From positions 1-64,000 of the forward strand of contig JADJSV010000009.1 in assembly GCA_016711505.1 (NCBI GenBank): a stretch of DNA of 64,000 bases, in the 5' to 3' direction. How positions within the stretch are numbered: position 1 is the stretch's first letter; the number at the start of each line of letters is the position of its first letter. The stretch comes from Bacteroidota bacterium (GTDB lineage Bacteria; Bacteroidota; Bacteroidia; AKYH767-A; 2013-40CM-41-45). Positions 19,401-27,981 of this stretch are shown here, one piece after another. A program made the position numbers and the translations under genes. Below the pieces are notes generated by a model that saw only the letters and a program-made list of their open reading frames with translations, was not told the origin of the DNA and searched no databases.

Positions 19401-22400
19401 ATCAGATAGAAATAACTTTTTATTCATCACCCACTACAATCACATCTTCAACAGATGCATTTTGTTTCGGATCGTTTGATGGAAGTGCAAATGTTATTGC
19501 ATCGGGATCACCAGGCCCTTACTCCTATTCATGGTCACCCGGAGGAGCTGTTACGCAAACTGCAACAGGCCTGTCATCCGGAATGTATTTTGTCACCGTC
19601 AGTGATTCAAATAATTGTATGGTTGCTGATTCTGTTTTTGTCGGACAAGCAAATGCAATAAACTTATCGACCGATTCTATTGCTGCATTGTGTTTTGGTT
19701 CTTCTACCGGCATTGCTACAGTTTCGGCATCCGGTGGTGCTTCAACATTTACTTATCAATGGTTGCCTGCAGGTGGTACAGCAGATACTGCATCAGCACT
19801 TGCAGCCGGAGTTTATTCAGTCATCGTTACTGATGCAAACGGCTGCACTCAAAGTGCAACAACTACTATTACACAACCTGCGAATATCAGTTTGCAATTT
19901 CAATCTGCTTCAACTCTTTGTAATGCCGACTCAAGTGGTACTGCAAGCGTTAATGTTAGTGGCGGAACAGCAGGATTTCAATATGAATGGGCACCAATGG
20001 GAGGAACATCTTCACTCGCCAACAATCTCAAAGCAGGAAATTATTCTGTAACAGTTACAGATAATAATGGATGTACATCATCAGGTTCAGTCACAGTCAA
20101 TGAACCATCACCATTAATTCCGGTTACAAGTACGACAATGGCAAATTGTAATGTTGCAGATGGTAGTGCGACAGTAATTGTAAATGGCGGAACACCGAAT
20201 TATTCTTATTTATGGTCGCCGGGCAATAGTACTTTGGCAAACCCTACGAATTTATTCGCAGGAATTTATACTGTCAGAATAACTGATAACAATGGCTGCA
20301 CTCAGAATGCAATAGCAAATATTCCAAGTGGTGGCGGTCCTGTGATAAATGCAGTGACTACTCTGAATGCAACTTGCTTTGGTAGTAACAATGGAGCCGG
20401 ATCAGTAAGTGTTACTTCGGGAAATGGTCCATTTACTTATAGCTGGTCACCAGGAAATTTTTCTAATGCGGTTGAAACAACTTTAGTTGCAGGTCAATAT
20501 TCAATTCAGGTCACAGATGTGAATGGTTGTTTATCGATCGATTCAATAACAATATCGCAACCAACAATTCTTACATCTTCACTCAGCTCTGTACCTGCAT
20601 CTTGCTATGGACTGACAAATGGAAGTGCCTTTGTAAACGTTACAGGTGGTACTTCACCTTATTCTTATTCATGGTCACCGTCGGGCAGCACAAATTCAAA
20701 TGCGACTGCGCTATCAGCCGGAAATTACACTGTAACAATTAATGATAATAACGGCTGTTCACTATCAACTTCCATCTTTGTTGCACAACCACCTGCTTTG
20801 AATCTTATTATGAATTCAATTCCTGTTGCCTGTTATGGTGGCTCAGATGGAAGCGTAAGTGCAAGTGTTTCCGGAGGAACCGGAAGTTATACATACCAAT
20901 GGAATCCTTCCGCAGCAAATACAAGCATGATCTCAAATCGTCCTGCGGGAAATTATTCTTTGGGAGTAACAGATGCAAATGGCTGCACAATTTCATCATC
21001 AGAATATATAGATCAACCGGATTCATTATCTCTGATAATAAATTCTTCTCCCGTTTCATGCAATGGTGGAAATTCCGGAAGTGCAAATGTAGTAGTAAGC
21101 GGGGGAACTCCTGTCTACAATTATCAGTGGCTACCTGCAGGTGGCACAAATTCAAATGCTATTTCACTTGCAGCAGGAAATTATTCTGTGACTGTAACAG
21201 ATCTCAATGGATGTATTTCAGAAGCAACGACAATAGTATCTCAGGCGATTCCACTTACTGTTTCAATTATGAGTGTGCCTACGATTTGTATTGGAGAAAA
21301 TACAAACTTGTCTGCACAAATTGCCGGGGGAGCTTCACCTTATTCTGTTCTATGGAACACATCGGATACCTCTGTAAGCATTGAAGTTTCACCTGTTACA
21401 ACTACAACATATACTGTAGACGTTCTGGATGCAAACAATTGTCCGACAGCACCGGCAATCGTAACAGTGAATGTTCATCCACCACTTTCTTTATCAACTA
21501 TTGGAGCACCGCCAATGTGTGAAGGAGAAACTGCTACTCTTCAGGCAAACGGATCCGGAGGAAATGGCGGACCTTACACTTATATCTGGAATGAAGGATC
21601 TGTCTTCGGAGAAACGGTATTAGTTGCACCTGTTTCTGATTCAGTATTTACAGTAACCCTGAATGATGGTTGCTCACCTGCAGTAAGTCAAACTATTCCA
21701 CTAATCATTTATCCATTACCGGAAGTTGATTTTACTCCACACATGATTTCAGGGTGCACACCTGTGGAAGTCAATTTTGCTAATTATTTCCAACAACCAT
21801 CAGGAACTTCATATTACTGGGATCTCGACGACAATACATTCAGTAATGATACAAATCCTGTTCATACCTATACAACACCGGGCGAATACGATGTTACACT
21901 TACAATCGTAACTCCTGAAGGCTGTGCAGAAAGTCAAACAGTAAATAATGCAGTAACAGTTTTTGGATTTCCTGTAGCCAATTTTTTCCAAAGTGCAGAT
22001 CAGGTTTCAATTTTCCAACCGGTTGTTACTTTTACAGATAGCAGCATTGATGCAGTTACATGGGATTGGAATTTTGGCGATGGAAGTTCGGTCGTTGATA
22101 TTACACAACCTATACATGAATATGCTGATAGCGGAACATATCAGGTACGACTTATCGTTATGAATAACGGCGGTTGTATTGATACAACATATGGAACAAT
22201 AAGAGTAGAACCTGAATTTACACTCTATGTCCCAAATGCATTTACTCCGAACGGAGACGGAATGAATGATTACTTTTTCGGTACCGGTGTTGGTTTTGTA
22301 GATTATGAAATGTGGATCATTGATCGTTGGGGAAAAGTGATCTTTCATTCTCAGGAACAATCACAGCACTGGGATGGCTCATATTTTGGGAATAATAGTT

Positions 22401-22495
22401 CTTGTCAGAATGATGTCTATGAATTTATCATCAATGTAAAAGACTACAAAGGAAAAGCACATAAGGTGATTGGGCATGTGTCGTTGGTGAGGTAG
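16445..22495 (+). CDS. Giant PKD/Ig/SprB-repeat surface protein, T9SS type B (paralogue 2)
   Basis: 2016 residues, collinear with the gene upstream: signal peptide (ending GMA), the SHSMGSDLTYRCLGGN domain, two PKD domains, a series of Ig-like modules, a run of eight SprB repeats (about 19435-21252), PKD modules, and a type B sorting domain (VPNAFTPNGDGMND... to HVSLVR). The difference of 379 residues from paralogue 1 equals about five SprB repeats of 76 residues. Each SprB repeat has 'C.G...G.A...V.GG...Y.Y.W.P.G.......L.AG.Y.V.VTD.NGC'. The product is expected to be a long, surface-exposed, probably adhesive protein exported by T9SS. The start is TTG at 16445. Tandem duplication followed by repeat gain or loss is the likely history (inference). 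The T9SS machinery itself is not in this window. Confidence 0.87.
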   Translation: MQTIKKTTCLFRIKTLFLLLVSLTMAKHGMASHSMGSDLTYRCLGGNSYEITLSFYRDCAGIDADQSAEIFFQSSCFPASSVTISLIPGTGQEIGPACPNNTTTCNGGTFTGIQEFIYRGVINLPGPCADWQFSYNLCCRNNAITNILLPGQTQMYIYANLNNTITPCNNSPTFSNKPVPFACRGQQFCYNHGAYDADGDSLVYSLMTPFDSPGNPITYSNPWSATNPLTSSPAVTINPSTGDICMTPTNLEITVMAVLVKEYRNGVLIGEVERDIQFTVIDCNNIVPTVTGINGTNSFSQTVCAGTQFCFNISSGDANSSQNTFIEWDYSIPGATFTTYPGTRETATFCWTPTTSQINSNPYCFTVTVRDDNCPYVGSQIYAYCITVTGLNANAGPDQTVACNATTNLSATASGGSGTYSYQWNTGAITQTITAGAGTYIVTASDGSCTDSDTVTVTPAVGSPMAAFSTNANCSSLAVQFTDQSTISGGAISNYEWNFGDGNISTLQNPSHTYAATGNYQVQLIVTSSTGCIDTLIQTLHLSLNVPDALFSSQNGCIGSQINFTNQSTSPSAINSWLWYFGDGSNSTVSNPAHTYSTAGVFNTSLVISNIDGCRDSIVHPVTVFGLPVANAGVNDTICEGSVATLSATGGTTYLWNPGTLTSASINISPSASTTYSVTVTDNNGCSSSDAASVLVVRQPQINVQSQTICLGATANLSVNFGGGGIGNPAAYNYLWNPGGFTTQQITVGPGITTDYYVTINNSYGCSVSDTATVNVNSVIAADAGLDQQICPGDSATLIASGGSFFQWDQGAGASQQVTVFPNVTTIYTVTVSSGASCTGTDQVEVRVLSLPLAFAGTDENICIGESVVLNASGGNDYLWLPGNVNGQQITVSPIINSTYDVIVTDTNGCTASDQINVVVNNLPVAYAGPDQSICHGTTTTLVATGGNSFLWTPGNDTLQNFVISPDTITTYTVLVTDSNGCQSTDQIEITFYSSPTTITSSTDAFCFGSFDGSANVIASGSPGPYSYSWSPGGAVTQTATGLSSGMYFVTVSDSNNCMVADSVFVGQANAINLSTDSIAALCFGSSTGIATVSASGGASTFTYQWLPAGGTADTASALAAGVYSVIVTDANGCTQSATTTITQPANISLQFQSASTLCNADSSGTASVNVSGGTAGFQYEWAPMGGTSSLANNLKAGNYSVTVTDNNGCTSSGSVTVNEPSPLIPVTSTTMANCNVADGSATVIVNGGTPNYSYLWSPGNSTLANPTNLFAGIYTVRITDNNGCTQNAIANIPSGGGPVINAVTTLNATCFGSNNGAGSVSVTSGNGPFTYSWSPGNFSNAVETTLVAGQYSIQVTDVNGCLSIDSITISQPTILTSSLSSVPASCYGLTNGSAFVNVTGGTSPYSYSWSPSGSTNSNATALSAGNYTVTINDNNGCSLSTSIFVAQPPALNLIMNSIPVACYGGSDGSVSASVSGGTGSYTYQWNPSAANTSMISNRPAGNYSLGVTDANGCTISSSEYIDQPDSLSLIINSSPVSCNGGNSGSANVVVSGGTPVYNYQWLPAGGTNSNAISLAAGNYSVTVTDLNGCISEATTIVSQAIPLTVSIMSVPTICIGENTNLSAQIAGGASPYSVLWNTSDTSVSIEVSPVTTTTYTVDVLDANNCPTAPAIVTVNVHPPLSLSTIGAPPMCEGETATLQANGSGGNGGPYTYIWNEGSVFGETVLVAPVSDSVFTVTLNDGCSPAVSQTIPLIIYPLPEVDFTPHMISGCTPVEVNFANYFQQPSGTSYYWDLDDNTFSNDTNPVHTYTTPGEYDVTLTIVTPEGCAESQTVNNAVTVFGFPVANFFQSADQVSIFQPVVTFTDSSIDAVTWDWNFGDGSSVVDITQPIHEYADSGTYQVRLIVMNNGGCIDTTYGTIRVEPEFTLYVPNAFTPNGDGMNDYFFGTGVGFVDYEMWIIDRWGKVIFHSQEQSQHWDGSYFGNNSSCQNDVYEFIINVKDYKGKAHKVIGHVSLVR
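19435..21252 (+). repeat. Eight tandem SprB repeats (~228 bp each)
   Basis: Eight successive units, each opening with a Cys-containing 'CFGS.DG.A' type start and closing with 'GNYSVTVTD.NGC'. Paralogue 1 has three such units at about 14290-14955. The fourth unit is atypical (NCNVADGSA) and lacks the usual FG after Cys. Confidence 0.8.
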
Positions 22496-22525
22496 AAAGG
22501 AGGGTACATTTTCTTTATTAAAAAA

Positions 22526-22623
22526 TTAAACACAGAGAACACTAAGAAAAAAAATAAGGCCACAGAGCGAAGTCGTACACTCTTGTGCTCTTAGTGCAGA
22601 ACTTAGTGATCTCTGTGTTAAAA
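22526..22623. terminator. Long imperfect hairpin between convergent genes
   Basis: TTAAACACAGAGAACACTAAG (22526-22546) pairs imperfectly with CTTAGTGATCTCTGTGTTAA (22602-22621). The loop holds CACAGAGCGA and CTCTTGTGCTCTTAGTG, themselves partly complementary. An A-run and T-rich flanks allow termination on either strand. It is related in sequence to 4302-4376. Confidence 0.65.
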
Positions 22624-22682
22624 AAAAAATCGAAGCCGCGAACTCCCAAATTATAAAAAGGTCGACTAGGAACCAGGAATTT

Positions 22683-22889
22683 TTAAATCAACGACAACGC
22701 TCCACTCGGACACTTCCCAACCTGATCCTTTATCTGTTGAGTAGTTGCACCTTCCGGTCGAACCCATGGTCTAACGCGGGGATCAAAAACAGAAGGCAAA
22801 CCATTGAAACAATTTGCACAGTGAATGCACAACTTCGGTTGCCATAAAATGGTGACTTCGCCATTTGTATATTTCTTTTTTATTTCCAT
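22683..22889 (-). CDS. Divergent (4Fe-4S) mono-cluster protein (Fer4_19)
   Basis: A 68-residue protein matching the small divergent 4Fe-4S family: an N-terminal 'Y.NGEVTILWQPKLCIHCANCFNGLP' region followed by 'RPWVRPEGA' and a C-terminal 'VGKCPSGAL'. The cysteines in CxxCxxC plus the distant CPSGAL Cys can ligate one cluster. Members are small electron-transfer or iron-sulfur proteins of undefined role. Start ATG at 22889. A promoter-like pair lies just upstream. The protein is complete and monocistronic. Confidence 0.85.
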   Translation of the reverse strand: MEIKKKYTNGEVTILWQPKLCIHCANCFNGLPSVFDPRVRPWVRPEGATTQQIKDQVGKCPSGALSLI

Positions 22890-22894
22890 AGGAT

Positions 22895-22924
22895 TAAAGT
22901 TAGAAATAAATTCACTATTTCAAA
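22895..22924 (-). promoter_or_regulatory. Promoter of the 4Fe-4S protein gene
   Basis: On the minus strand, TTTG (22921-22924) is followed after 18 bases by TAACTTTA (22895-22902), close to the Bacteroidota TTTG/TAnnTTTG consensus. It lies 6 bases before the ATG, so the leader would be very short or absent, which weakens the call. Confidence 0.45.
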
Positions 22925-23086
22925 AAATGATAGGTGCTTTTTGTCAAAGGTCAAATACTTACTATTGTGTAGTAAACATATTTTCATAGGCAAAAAGTTA
23001 CTTTTCGCTTACAATTCTCCGGTTAATTCTGTTCCGATTATTGAATATTACCTTATCTTGGGAGCCTAAACCAAATCACTCAGATC

Positions 23087-24961
23087 GTGAAAAAAATATT
23101 ACTATTCTTAGCTTTCCTGTATTCTGTTACTCTTGTAGCATCGCCATTCCACGGGAAAATTGTGCCTTTTAAACAAGCTGATGGCACCAGTGTCGACATC
23201 AAACTTTTTGGAACGGAATATTACATGCGCGCAGAAGGATTAGATGGTTATACTCTTATCCGCGACAAAGTTTCAAACAACATTGTTTACGCTAAATTAT
23301 CTGAAGACGGTGCAGAATTACTTTCTACCGGAATCATTTATAAAGGAACAAAGAATAACATTGTTACTCCAACAGCAGTATTGCAGTTTTCAAAACACAT
23401 TGACATTAGTGTAAAAGCACGTAACAAAGTCATTGAGGAAAACAAACAAGCACTGAGTGGAAATGAAAAAGGAATATTTGAAAGAAATAGCAGCGGTGGT
23501 CAGGGCGGAAATCATACAGACGGAACTCCGATCAATCCTGTTTCCGGAAATATTACAGGTCTTTGCATCGTAGTTGATTTCTCCGATGAGCCGGGAGTTT
23601 TACCGATGAGTGAATTCGAAGATTTTTGTAACGATACAAATTATTCAAACTTCAGCAACAATGGTTCATTGCGTTCATATTACAGAGACATTTCAGGCGG
23701 ATTGGTTAATTATGAAAATGTTGTTTATGGTTACTACCGGGCACCATTGACTTTCGCTGACTATGATGCAATGGGATACGCAGTCGGTGCGCAACAAATT
23801 TTAGGTCTTGCTTTAAACTGGATCGATGGACAAGGTTTTGACTTCAGCACCCTTTCATTGAATCCGGATAATAGCATAAAAGCAATCAACCTTATGTACA
23901 CCGGTAATCCACCGGTGTGGGCGCAAGGCATGTGGCATCATAAAGGAAATTACAACGGATTTACTGCTGATGGAGTTCATTCCAATGATTACAATTGTTC
24001 GCCGGCAAACAGTCCGCTTGAACTTGCAGTTGTAGCCCATGAAAACGGACACATGATCGGCAAATGGCCGGATACATATAAATACGACAGTTCAACCGGT
24101 CCTGATGGAATCGGGTCGTTCGATCTCATGTGTTGGTATGGAAATTCATTTAACCCTACTCCACCGAATCCGTTGTTTAAAAATAACTGCGGATGGAATA
24201 CTGCAGTTGATGTAACAAATTTCAATGGTATCATAAACGACACTGCAAATTCACTGACATGTTATCGTTACACTAATATCAATGACACAAATGAATTCTT
24301 CCTTTTAGAAAACAGATTTATGACAGACAGAAGTCTTTACATTGACGACGAAGGTTTAACGATCTGGCATATCAACAGAAACGGAAGCAATCAGAGTTTT
24401 GATCATGAAGTTTATTTAGTTCACGCCGGTAATGATATAAATGATCACTCTACTGCCTGTTTTAATTTAAGTTTCTCCAATGAATTCAGTGAGAATACTA
24501 CACCTAATTCGAATTTCTACAATGGAGATCCAAGTGGATTAAGAGTTTGGGATATTGGCAATGAAGGTCCGATCATTACTTATAAATTAGGAACAGGCGC
24601 ACCGGGACCTTCACTTAATCTTGCCTACAATACAATTTCCGGCGATGACAATGGAAACGGATTTCTTGAGCCCAGCGAATCAGCAAACATTGATCTGACA
24701 TCAACTAATACCGGACAACTTAGTTCGGCTTCAGCAATTCTTTCCTGCGTTCCAATCGGTGCAAATGCATCTCTTGTAACTGTCAACACAAATCCAATTA
24801 CTCTTGGAGTGATCAACGTTTCTCAGACGATCAATTCCGTTATAAATATTACAGCAGATCCTACACTTACAGTTGGATCGACGATTGACTTGAGATTTAC
24901 CCTTTCGGATGGCAGTGATTCAATCTATATTACAAGAACGATCATGATTGGTATTTTGTGA
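23087..24961 (+). CDS. M6-family metalloprotease, N-terminal part (frame broken at 24954-24957)
   Basis: The first 624 codons of a secreted peptidase. A signal peptide (1-18, GTG start at 23087) is followed by a propeptide-like region and an M6 (immune inhibitor A-like) catalytic domain. The zinc motif is HENGH with His318, Glu319 and His322 as likely zinc ligands and base, followed by 'GKWPD'. The last ~115 residues resemble a CARDB-type adhesion module. The frame stops at 24961, but the sequence of the next frame continues the protein with a CUB domain and a T9SS tail. Adding one T to the TTTT run at 24954-24957 restores a single frame (...MIGIFVIMDNN...). Without the tail the protease could not leave by T9SS. 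Either a sequencing error or a recent frameshift. Confidence 0.82.
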   Translation: MKKILLFLAFLYSVTLVASPFHGKIVPFKQADGTSVDIKLFGTEYYMRAEGLDGYTLIRDKVSNNIVYAKLSEDGAELLSTGIIYKGTKNNIVTPTAVLQFSKHIDISVKARNKVIEENKQALSGNEKGIFERNSSGGQGGNHTDGTPINPVSGNITGLCIVVDFSDEPGVLPMSEFEDFCNDTNYSNFSNNGSLRSYYRDISGGLVNYENVVYGYYRAPLTFADYDAMGYAVGAQQILGLALNWIDGQGFDFSTLSLNPDNSIKAINLMYTGNPPVWAQGMWHHKGNYNGFTADGVHSNDYNCSPANSPLELAVVAHENGHMIGKWPDTYKYDSSTGPDGIGSFDLMCWYGNSFNPTPPNPLFKNNCGWNTAVDVTNFNGIINDTANSLTCYRYTNINDTNEFFLLENRFMTDRSLYIDDEGLTIWHINRNGSNQSFDHEVYLVHAGNDINDHSTACFNLSFSNEFSENTTPNSNFYNGDPSGLRVWDIGNEGPIITYKLGTGAPGPSLNLAYNTISGDDNGNGFLEPSESANIDLTSTNTGQLSSASAILSCVPIGANASLVTVNTNPITLGVINVSQTINSVINITADPTLTVGSTIDLRFTLSDGSDSIYITRTIMIGIL

Positions 24962-25584
24962 TCATGGACAATAATCTTCTTACAACATGTGAAGCAGTAT
25001 TTTTAGATCCGGGTGGTTCAAATAATTACAATGATGATCTTGATTTTACGAAAACGATCATGCCAATTTCCGGTGGACAATTTATCACAGCAGATTTTCA
25101 GGCATTCGAACTGGAAGATGAAACAAATTGCAATTATGATTACTTAACTATTCATAATGGTCCGGATGCGTTTGCTCCGATAATTGGAAGTTATTGCGGA
25201 TTAAACAGTCCGGGTATTGTTACTTCAACAGACAATTCAGGTGCGCTTACATTTGTTTTTCATTCCGATCAGGGGGTTACAAAATCCGGATGGGAAGCAG
25301 CGATCACATGTAGCGGACCTGTTGGTATAAACAATACAGATCTTGCAAATGTTGTTGAAGTCTATCCGAATCCAACAACAGGAATGATCAGTATCAGACT
25401 TAAAAGTAAAATCGAAGGTGTAATTACTATTACAGATATTCTAGGCAAGGCGATAACACAAGTGATGCTTAAAGATTCCGAAAAACACACGATTGATCTT
25501 TCCGGAAATGCAAAAGGGACATATTTCCTGAAATTCCGCTCTGAATCAGGAACTAACACTCAAAGAATTATTATTAATAATTAA
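24958..25584 (+). CDS. CUB domain and T9SS type A tail of the same M6 metalloprotease
   Basis: 208 codons in the frame after the break. A CUB domain (about residues 8-120: 'TTCEAVFLDPGGSNNY', 'CNYDYLTIHNG') is followed by a T9SS type A sorting domain ('VYPNPTTGMISI... GTYFLKF'). There is no signal peptide, so on its own the product would stay in the cytoplasm and be useless; this argues that it is the 3' half of the gene at 23087. The GTG at 24958 overlaps the upstream TGA as GTGA and could in principle reinitiate, but this is less likely than an indel. Confidence 0.78.
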   Translation: MIMDNNLLTTCEAVFLDPGGSNNYNDDLDFTKTIMPISGGQFITADFQAFELEDETNCNYDYLTIHNGPDAFAPIIGSYCGLNSPGIVTSTDNSGALTFVFHSDQGVTKSGWEAAITCSGPVGINNTDLANVVEVYPNPTTGMISIRLKSKIEGVITITDILGKAITQVMLKDSEKHTIDLSGNAKGTYFLKFRSESGTNTQRIIINN

Positions 25585-25605
25585 TAAGAATAATTAATAA
25601 TTTTG

Positions 25606-25652
25606 CTGCCGGTTCAATTTCGAAACAACGGAATTGAATCGGCATTTTTTTT
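25606..25652 (+). terminator. Rho-independent terminator after the M6 protease gene
   Basis: TGCCGGTTCAATTTC (25607-25621) pairs with GAATTGAATCGGCA (25631-25644) and is followed by an 8-T run. A heptamer-like AT-rich stretch (ACGAATTACGAATCTCGAAT) follows. Confidence 0.85.
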
Positions 25653-25712
25653 ACGAATTACGAATCTCGAATTACGAGCTTAAACGACATCAACCTAAAC
25701 CAAATTACAAAA

Positions 25713-26489
25713 ATGAGTTCCCACGAAAGAGCACAACACGACGAAGCCAATAATGTAACCTATCAACGATGTCAGTATGCATATGAATATGCAAAACCGT
25801 TTATAACAGGAAAGAAAGTTTTAGATGTCGGTTGTGGTAATGCATATGGTACAGCATTGATGGCAGAGTCAGCGAGTGAAATCATGGGACTTGATTATGA
25901 TCAGTCGACGATCGATGATAACAAGAGCAGATATTCTACAATTAAAAATCTTTCATTCAAGCGTGCAGAAATTCCACCGTTACCATTTGAAGATAATTCG
26001 TTTGATGTAGTAACTGCATTTCAGTTCATCGAACACATTCATGCACGCAAAGAGTTCATGAAACAATGTCTGCGGGTTTTAAAGCCCGGAGGCAAAGTAA
26101 TGATCACTACACCGAATTCTAAAAAGTCGTTAGCACGAAATCCATTTCATGTTCATGAATATACATTCGATGAGATCAAAGGCGAGATCAGTTCATTGAC
26201 CGGCGGTTATGCATTACAAGGTTTGAATGGCAATACGACCGTAAATACATATTACGAAGAGAACGGAAAATTTGTCCGTATGATCCTGAAATGGGATATT
26301 TTCAAATTACATCAAAAGCTACCTTCCGCCTGGCTTGCAAAGCCTTACAACCTGATCACGAATATGATGCGGAATAAGTTGAAAGAAAAAGTCGACACAA
26401 CTACCCAAATCACCACCAAAGACTTCTTCCTCCAGCGCGAAAAACTCGACGATTGCTGGGATATCTACTTAGAAGCCAGTAAAAACTAA
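25713..26489 (+). CDS. Class I SAM-dependent methyltransferase
   Basis: 258 residues with the Rossmann methyltransferase core: motif I 'VLDVGCGNAYGTALMAE' near residue 33, an acidic residue after beta-2 ('IMGLDYD'), 'NSFDVVTAFQFIEHIHA' (motif IV region) and 'VLKPGGKVMITTPN'. This is the Methyltransf_11/UbiE-like pattern. The short N-terminal stretch (SSHERAQHDE) lacks extra domains. The acceptor substrate cannot be told from sequence; sugar, lipid or small-molecule targets are all possible. It stands alone between a terminator and tRNA-Gln. Start ATG at 25713. Confidence 0.85.
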   Translation: MSSHERAQHDEANNVTYQRCQYAYEYAKPFITGKKVLDVGCGNAYGTALMAESASEIMGLDYDQSTIDDNKSRYSTIKNLSFKRAEIPPLPFEDNSFDVVTAFQFIEHIHARKEFMKQCLRVLKPGGKVMITTPNSKKSLARNPFHVHEYTFDEIKGEISSLTGGYALQGLNGNTTVNTYYEENGKFVRMILKWDIFKLHQKLPSAWLAKPYNLITNMMRNKLKEKVDTTTQITTKDFFLQREKLDDCWDIYLEASKN

Positions 26490-26586
26490 GCACTTAGCTA
26501 AGGCTTTCCATTTCAATTTCTAATAACCATCAATTTAAAATCCATTAATCCAATAATCCATTAATCCTGGTAAATCTTAGTTATTG

Positions 26587-26617
26587 TTTGCAAATTTGAA
26601 TCAATTCACTACTTTTG
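26587..26617 (+). promoter_or_regulatory. Consensus promoter of tRNA-Gln
   Basis: TTTG (26587-26590), a 19-base spacer, and TACTTTTG (26610-26617) match the Bacteroidota -33/-7 consensus exactly. Transcription would begin a few bases before the tRNA at 26630. This is a useful internal standard for promoters in this genome. Confidence 0.85.
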
Positions 26618-26629
26618 CCGTCCCAAAAC

Positions 26630-26700
26630 TGTCCTATGGTGTAATGGTAACACTGCAGATTTTGATTCTGCCTTTCTAGGTTCGAATCCTGGTAGGACAA
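26630..26700 (+). tRNA. tRNA-Gln (anticodon TTG)
   Basis: Acceptor stem TGTCCTA (26630-26636) pairs with TAGGACA (26693-26699), with discriminator A at 26700. The anticodon stem GCAGA/TCTGC encloses TTTTGAT, giving anticodon TTG. The T-arm has GGTTCGAATCC. CCA is not encoded. It has its own promoter and terminator. Confidence 0.95.
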
Positions 26701-26715
26701 CATTTTGCGAATTCA

Positions 26716-26752
26716 ACGCCCTGTAGGTCATATACTTACGGGGCGTTTTTCT
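26716..26752 (+). terminator. Rho-independent terminator after tRNA-Gln
   Basis: ACGCCCTGTA (26716-26725) pairs with TACGGGGCGT (26737-26746), with one G-T pair, followed by a T-run (26746-26750) and CTTTT. Confidence 0.88.
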
Positions 26753-26801
26753 TTTAATGAAAGTGCTGAGAGTCTGTGGTCAGATTTGTTATATTCACAA
26801 C

Positions 26802-27293
26802 ATGAAAGCACTAATTCTATTTTTCGTTCTTTTTACTACTCAGCTTTACCCACAACCAGTAATTACATTTCTAAATATTCCTGATTCATCAACTACAATA
26901 TCACAACGAAGTTGTCAAAATGTAGATTTGATCATAACTCCTCCTGGGCCTAATCAGCTCTGGGATTATTCAGATCTGGATTCTTGTAATACTCTACCGG
27001 TTTATGCAACAACATTCTTTGGATGCTCTCCGGACATGTATCAATCGACCAGTTTTGATACAGCTAATATTGTAACCAATGAATATTTGTATTTTCAAAT
27101 AAGTCCGGATATCTATCGCGAATTTGGTCGTAATCCACTGTCATATATAATCTCAACAAATGACCCAAGAGATATTTTACGATTACCTGTGAATTATCTT
27201 GACTCATTCAGCGATTACCATAGTTTTTCTGTAACTGCTCCCGGAACTGGAGGAAATACGATTGGAACCTCGTATGTAGTTGCTGATGCATAG
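26802..27293 (+). CDS. Secreted T9SS cargo protein, N-terminal part (frame broken near 27288)
   Basis: Codons for a signal peptide (MKALILFFVLFTTQLYP) and about 145 residues of a beta-rich extracellular domain of unknown function ('NQLWDYSDLDS', 'FFGCSPDMYQ', 'DILRLPVNYLDSFSDYH'). This pattern is frequent in Bacteroidota proteins that end in a T9SS tail. The frame stops at 27293, and the adjacent frame continues with the expected downstream sequence (TLITNAVTLNDVLRI). The break lies in GATGCATAGAACA (27284-27296). ATG at 26802 is chosen because it starts the signal peptide; the in-frame codons before it overlap the tRNA terminator. Confidence 0.7.
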   Translation: MKALILFFVLFTTQLYPQPVITFLNIPDSSTTISQRSCQNVDLIITPPGPNQLWDYSDLDSCNTLPVYATTFFGCSPDMYQSTSFDTANIVTNEYLYFQISPDIYREFGRNPLSYIISTNDPRDILRLPVNYLDSFSDYHSFSVTAPGTGGNTIGTSYVVADA

Positions 27294-27777
27294 AACATTA
27301 ATTACAAATGCTGTAACATTGAACGATGTATTAAGAATTAGAACTTATACTGTAACTGATGGCTCATATGTCGATTCACATGGAAATCCATATTACAATC
27401 ATTCTGTCAGTATAACATACTCTTTCTTTTCGGCAACTGCAAGATGCCCTGTATTGGAAATTCAAACAGATTCCATTGAAAATATCACTAGGATATACTA
27501 TCAGGATTTCCTCAATCCGGTATTTGAATCAACCACAAATCCATATTTCAAAATTTCGCCAAATCCATCTACCGGAAAATTTTCAATTAGTAATGCGAGA
27601 AATGAAGAAATAGAAATCACTATTTATAATTCAGTTGGAAAAAAGGTTTATAAAACTTTATCTGAATCAAATAAAAAAGACATTGATCTGACAGAAGAGA
27701 ATAACGGTATATACTTTTGTGTTATAATTGATGAAAACAATTCAGTTATTACAAAGAAACTAATCATTCATGATTGA
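27280..27777 (+). CDS. C-terminal part of the same protein with T9SS type A tail
   Basis: 165 codons that continue the preceding gene in another frame: 'TLITNAVTLNDVLRIRTYTVTDG', a short beta-rich segment, and a type A sorting domain ('FKISPNPSTGKFSI', 'NGIYFCVI', 'KKLIIHD'). It lacks a signal peptide and an independent start, and is best read as one gene with its N-terminal part. Removing one base or adding two near 27288 joins the frames. The function of the extracellular domain is unknown. Confidence 0.7.
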   Translation: MLMHRTLITNAVTLNDVLRIRTYTVTDGSYVDSHGNPYYNHSVSITYSFFSATARCPVLEIQTDSIENITRIYYQDFLNPVFESTTNPYFKISPNPSTGKFSISNARNEEIEITIYNSVGKKVYKTLSESNKKDIDLTEENNGIYFCVIIDENNSVITKKLIIHD

Positions 27778-27958
27778 TAAGTTGATTAATGAAACGAAAC
27801 AAGGAAAATTACAAATTTTAATTATATTTGTTTTAGGTTTCACAATGGCAAGTTGCACGAATCCATTCGCTAAGGGAACATGGGCACCGCTTCCATTTAA
27901 AAAGAAACAATTAATGAATGCTCCGGCAGATACAATCAAAATTAACAGAAATAAGTAA
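27770..27958 (+). CDS. Small putative lipoprotein
   Basis: A 62-residue ORF that overlaps the end of the preceding T9SS gene by 8 bases. A hydrophobic stretch (LQILIIFVLGFTMASC) ends in a lipobox-like Cys near residue 29, followed by a short hydrophilic tail. I do not recognise a family. The basic start and the lipobox support a small exported lipoprotein, but such a short ORF could be spurious. It precedes an OMP-like gene by 23 bases, so a two-gene unit is possible. Confidence 0.45.
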   Translation: MIDKLINETKQGKLQILIIFVLGFTMASCTNPFAKGTWAPLPFKKKQLMNAPADTIKINRNK

Positions 27959-27981
27959 TACTCTTTTTAAACATAAACAAA

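Noticed and set aside
24954..24961. Programmed frameshift or GTGA-coupled second gene in the M6 protease
   Set aside because: No slippery heptamer with a downstream structure is evident, the second part lacks a signal peptide, and the same kind of one-base loss occurs in housekeeping genes.
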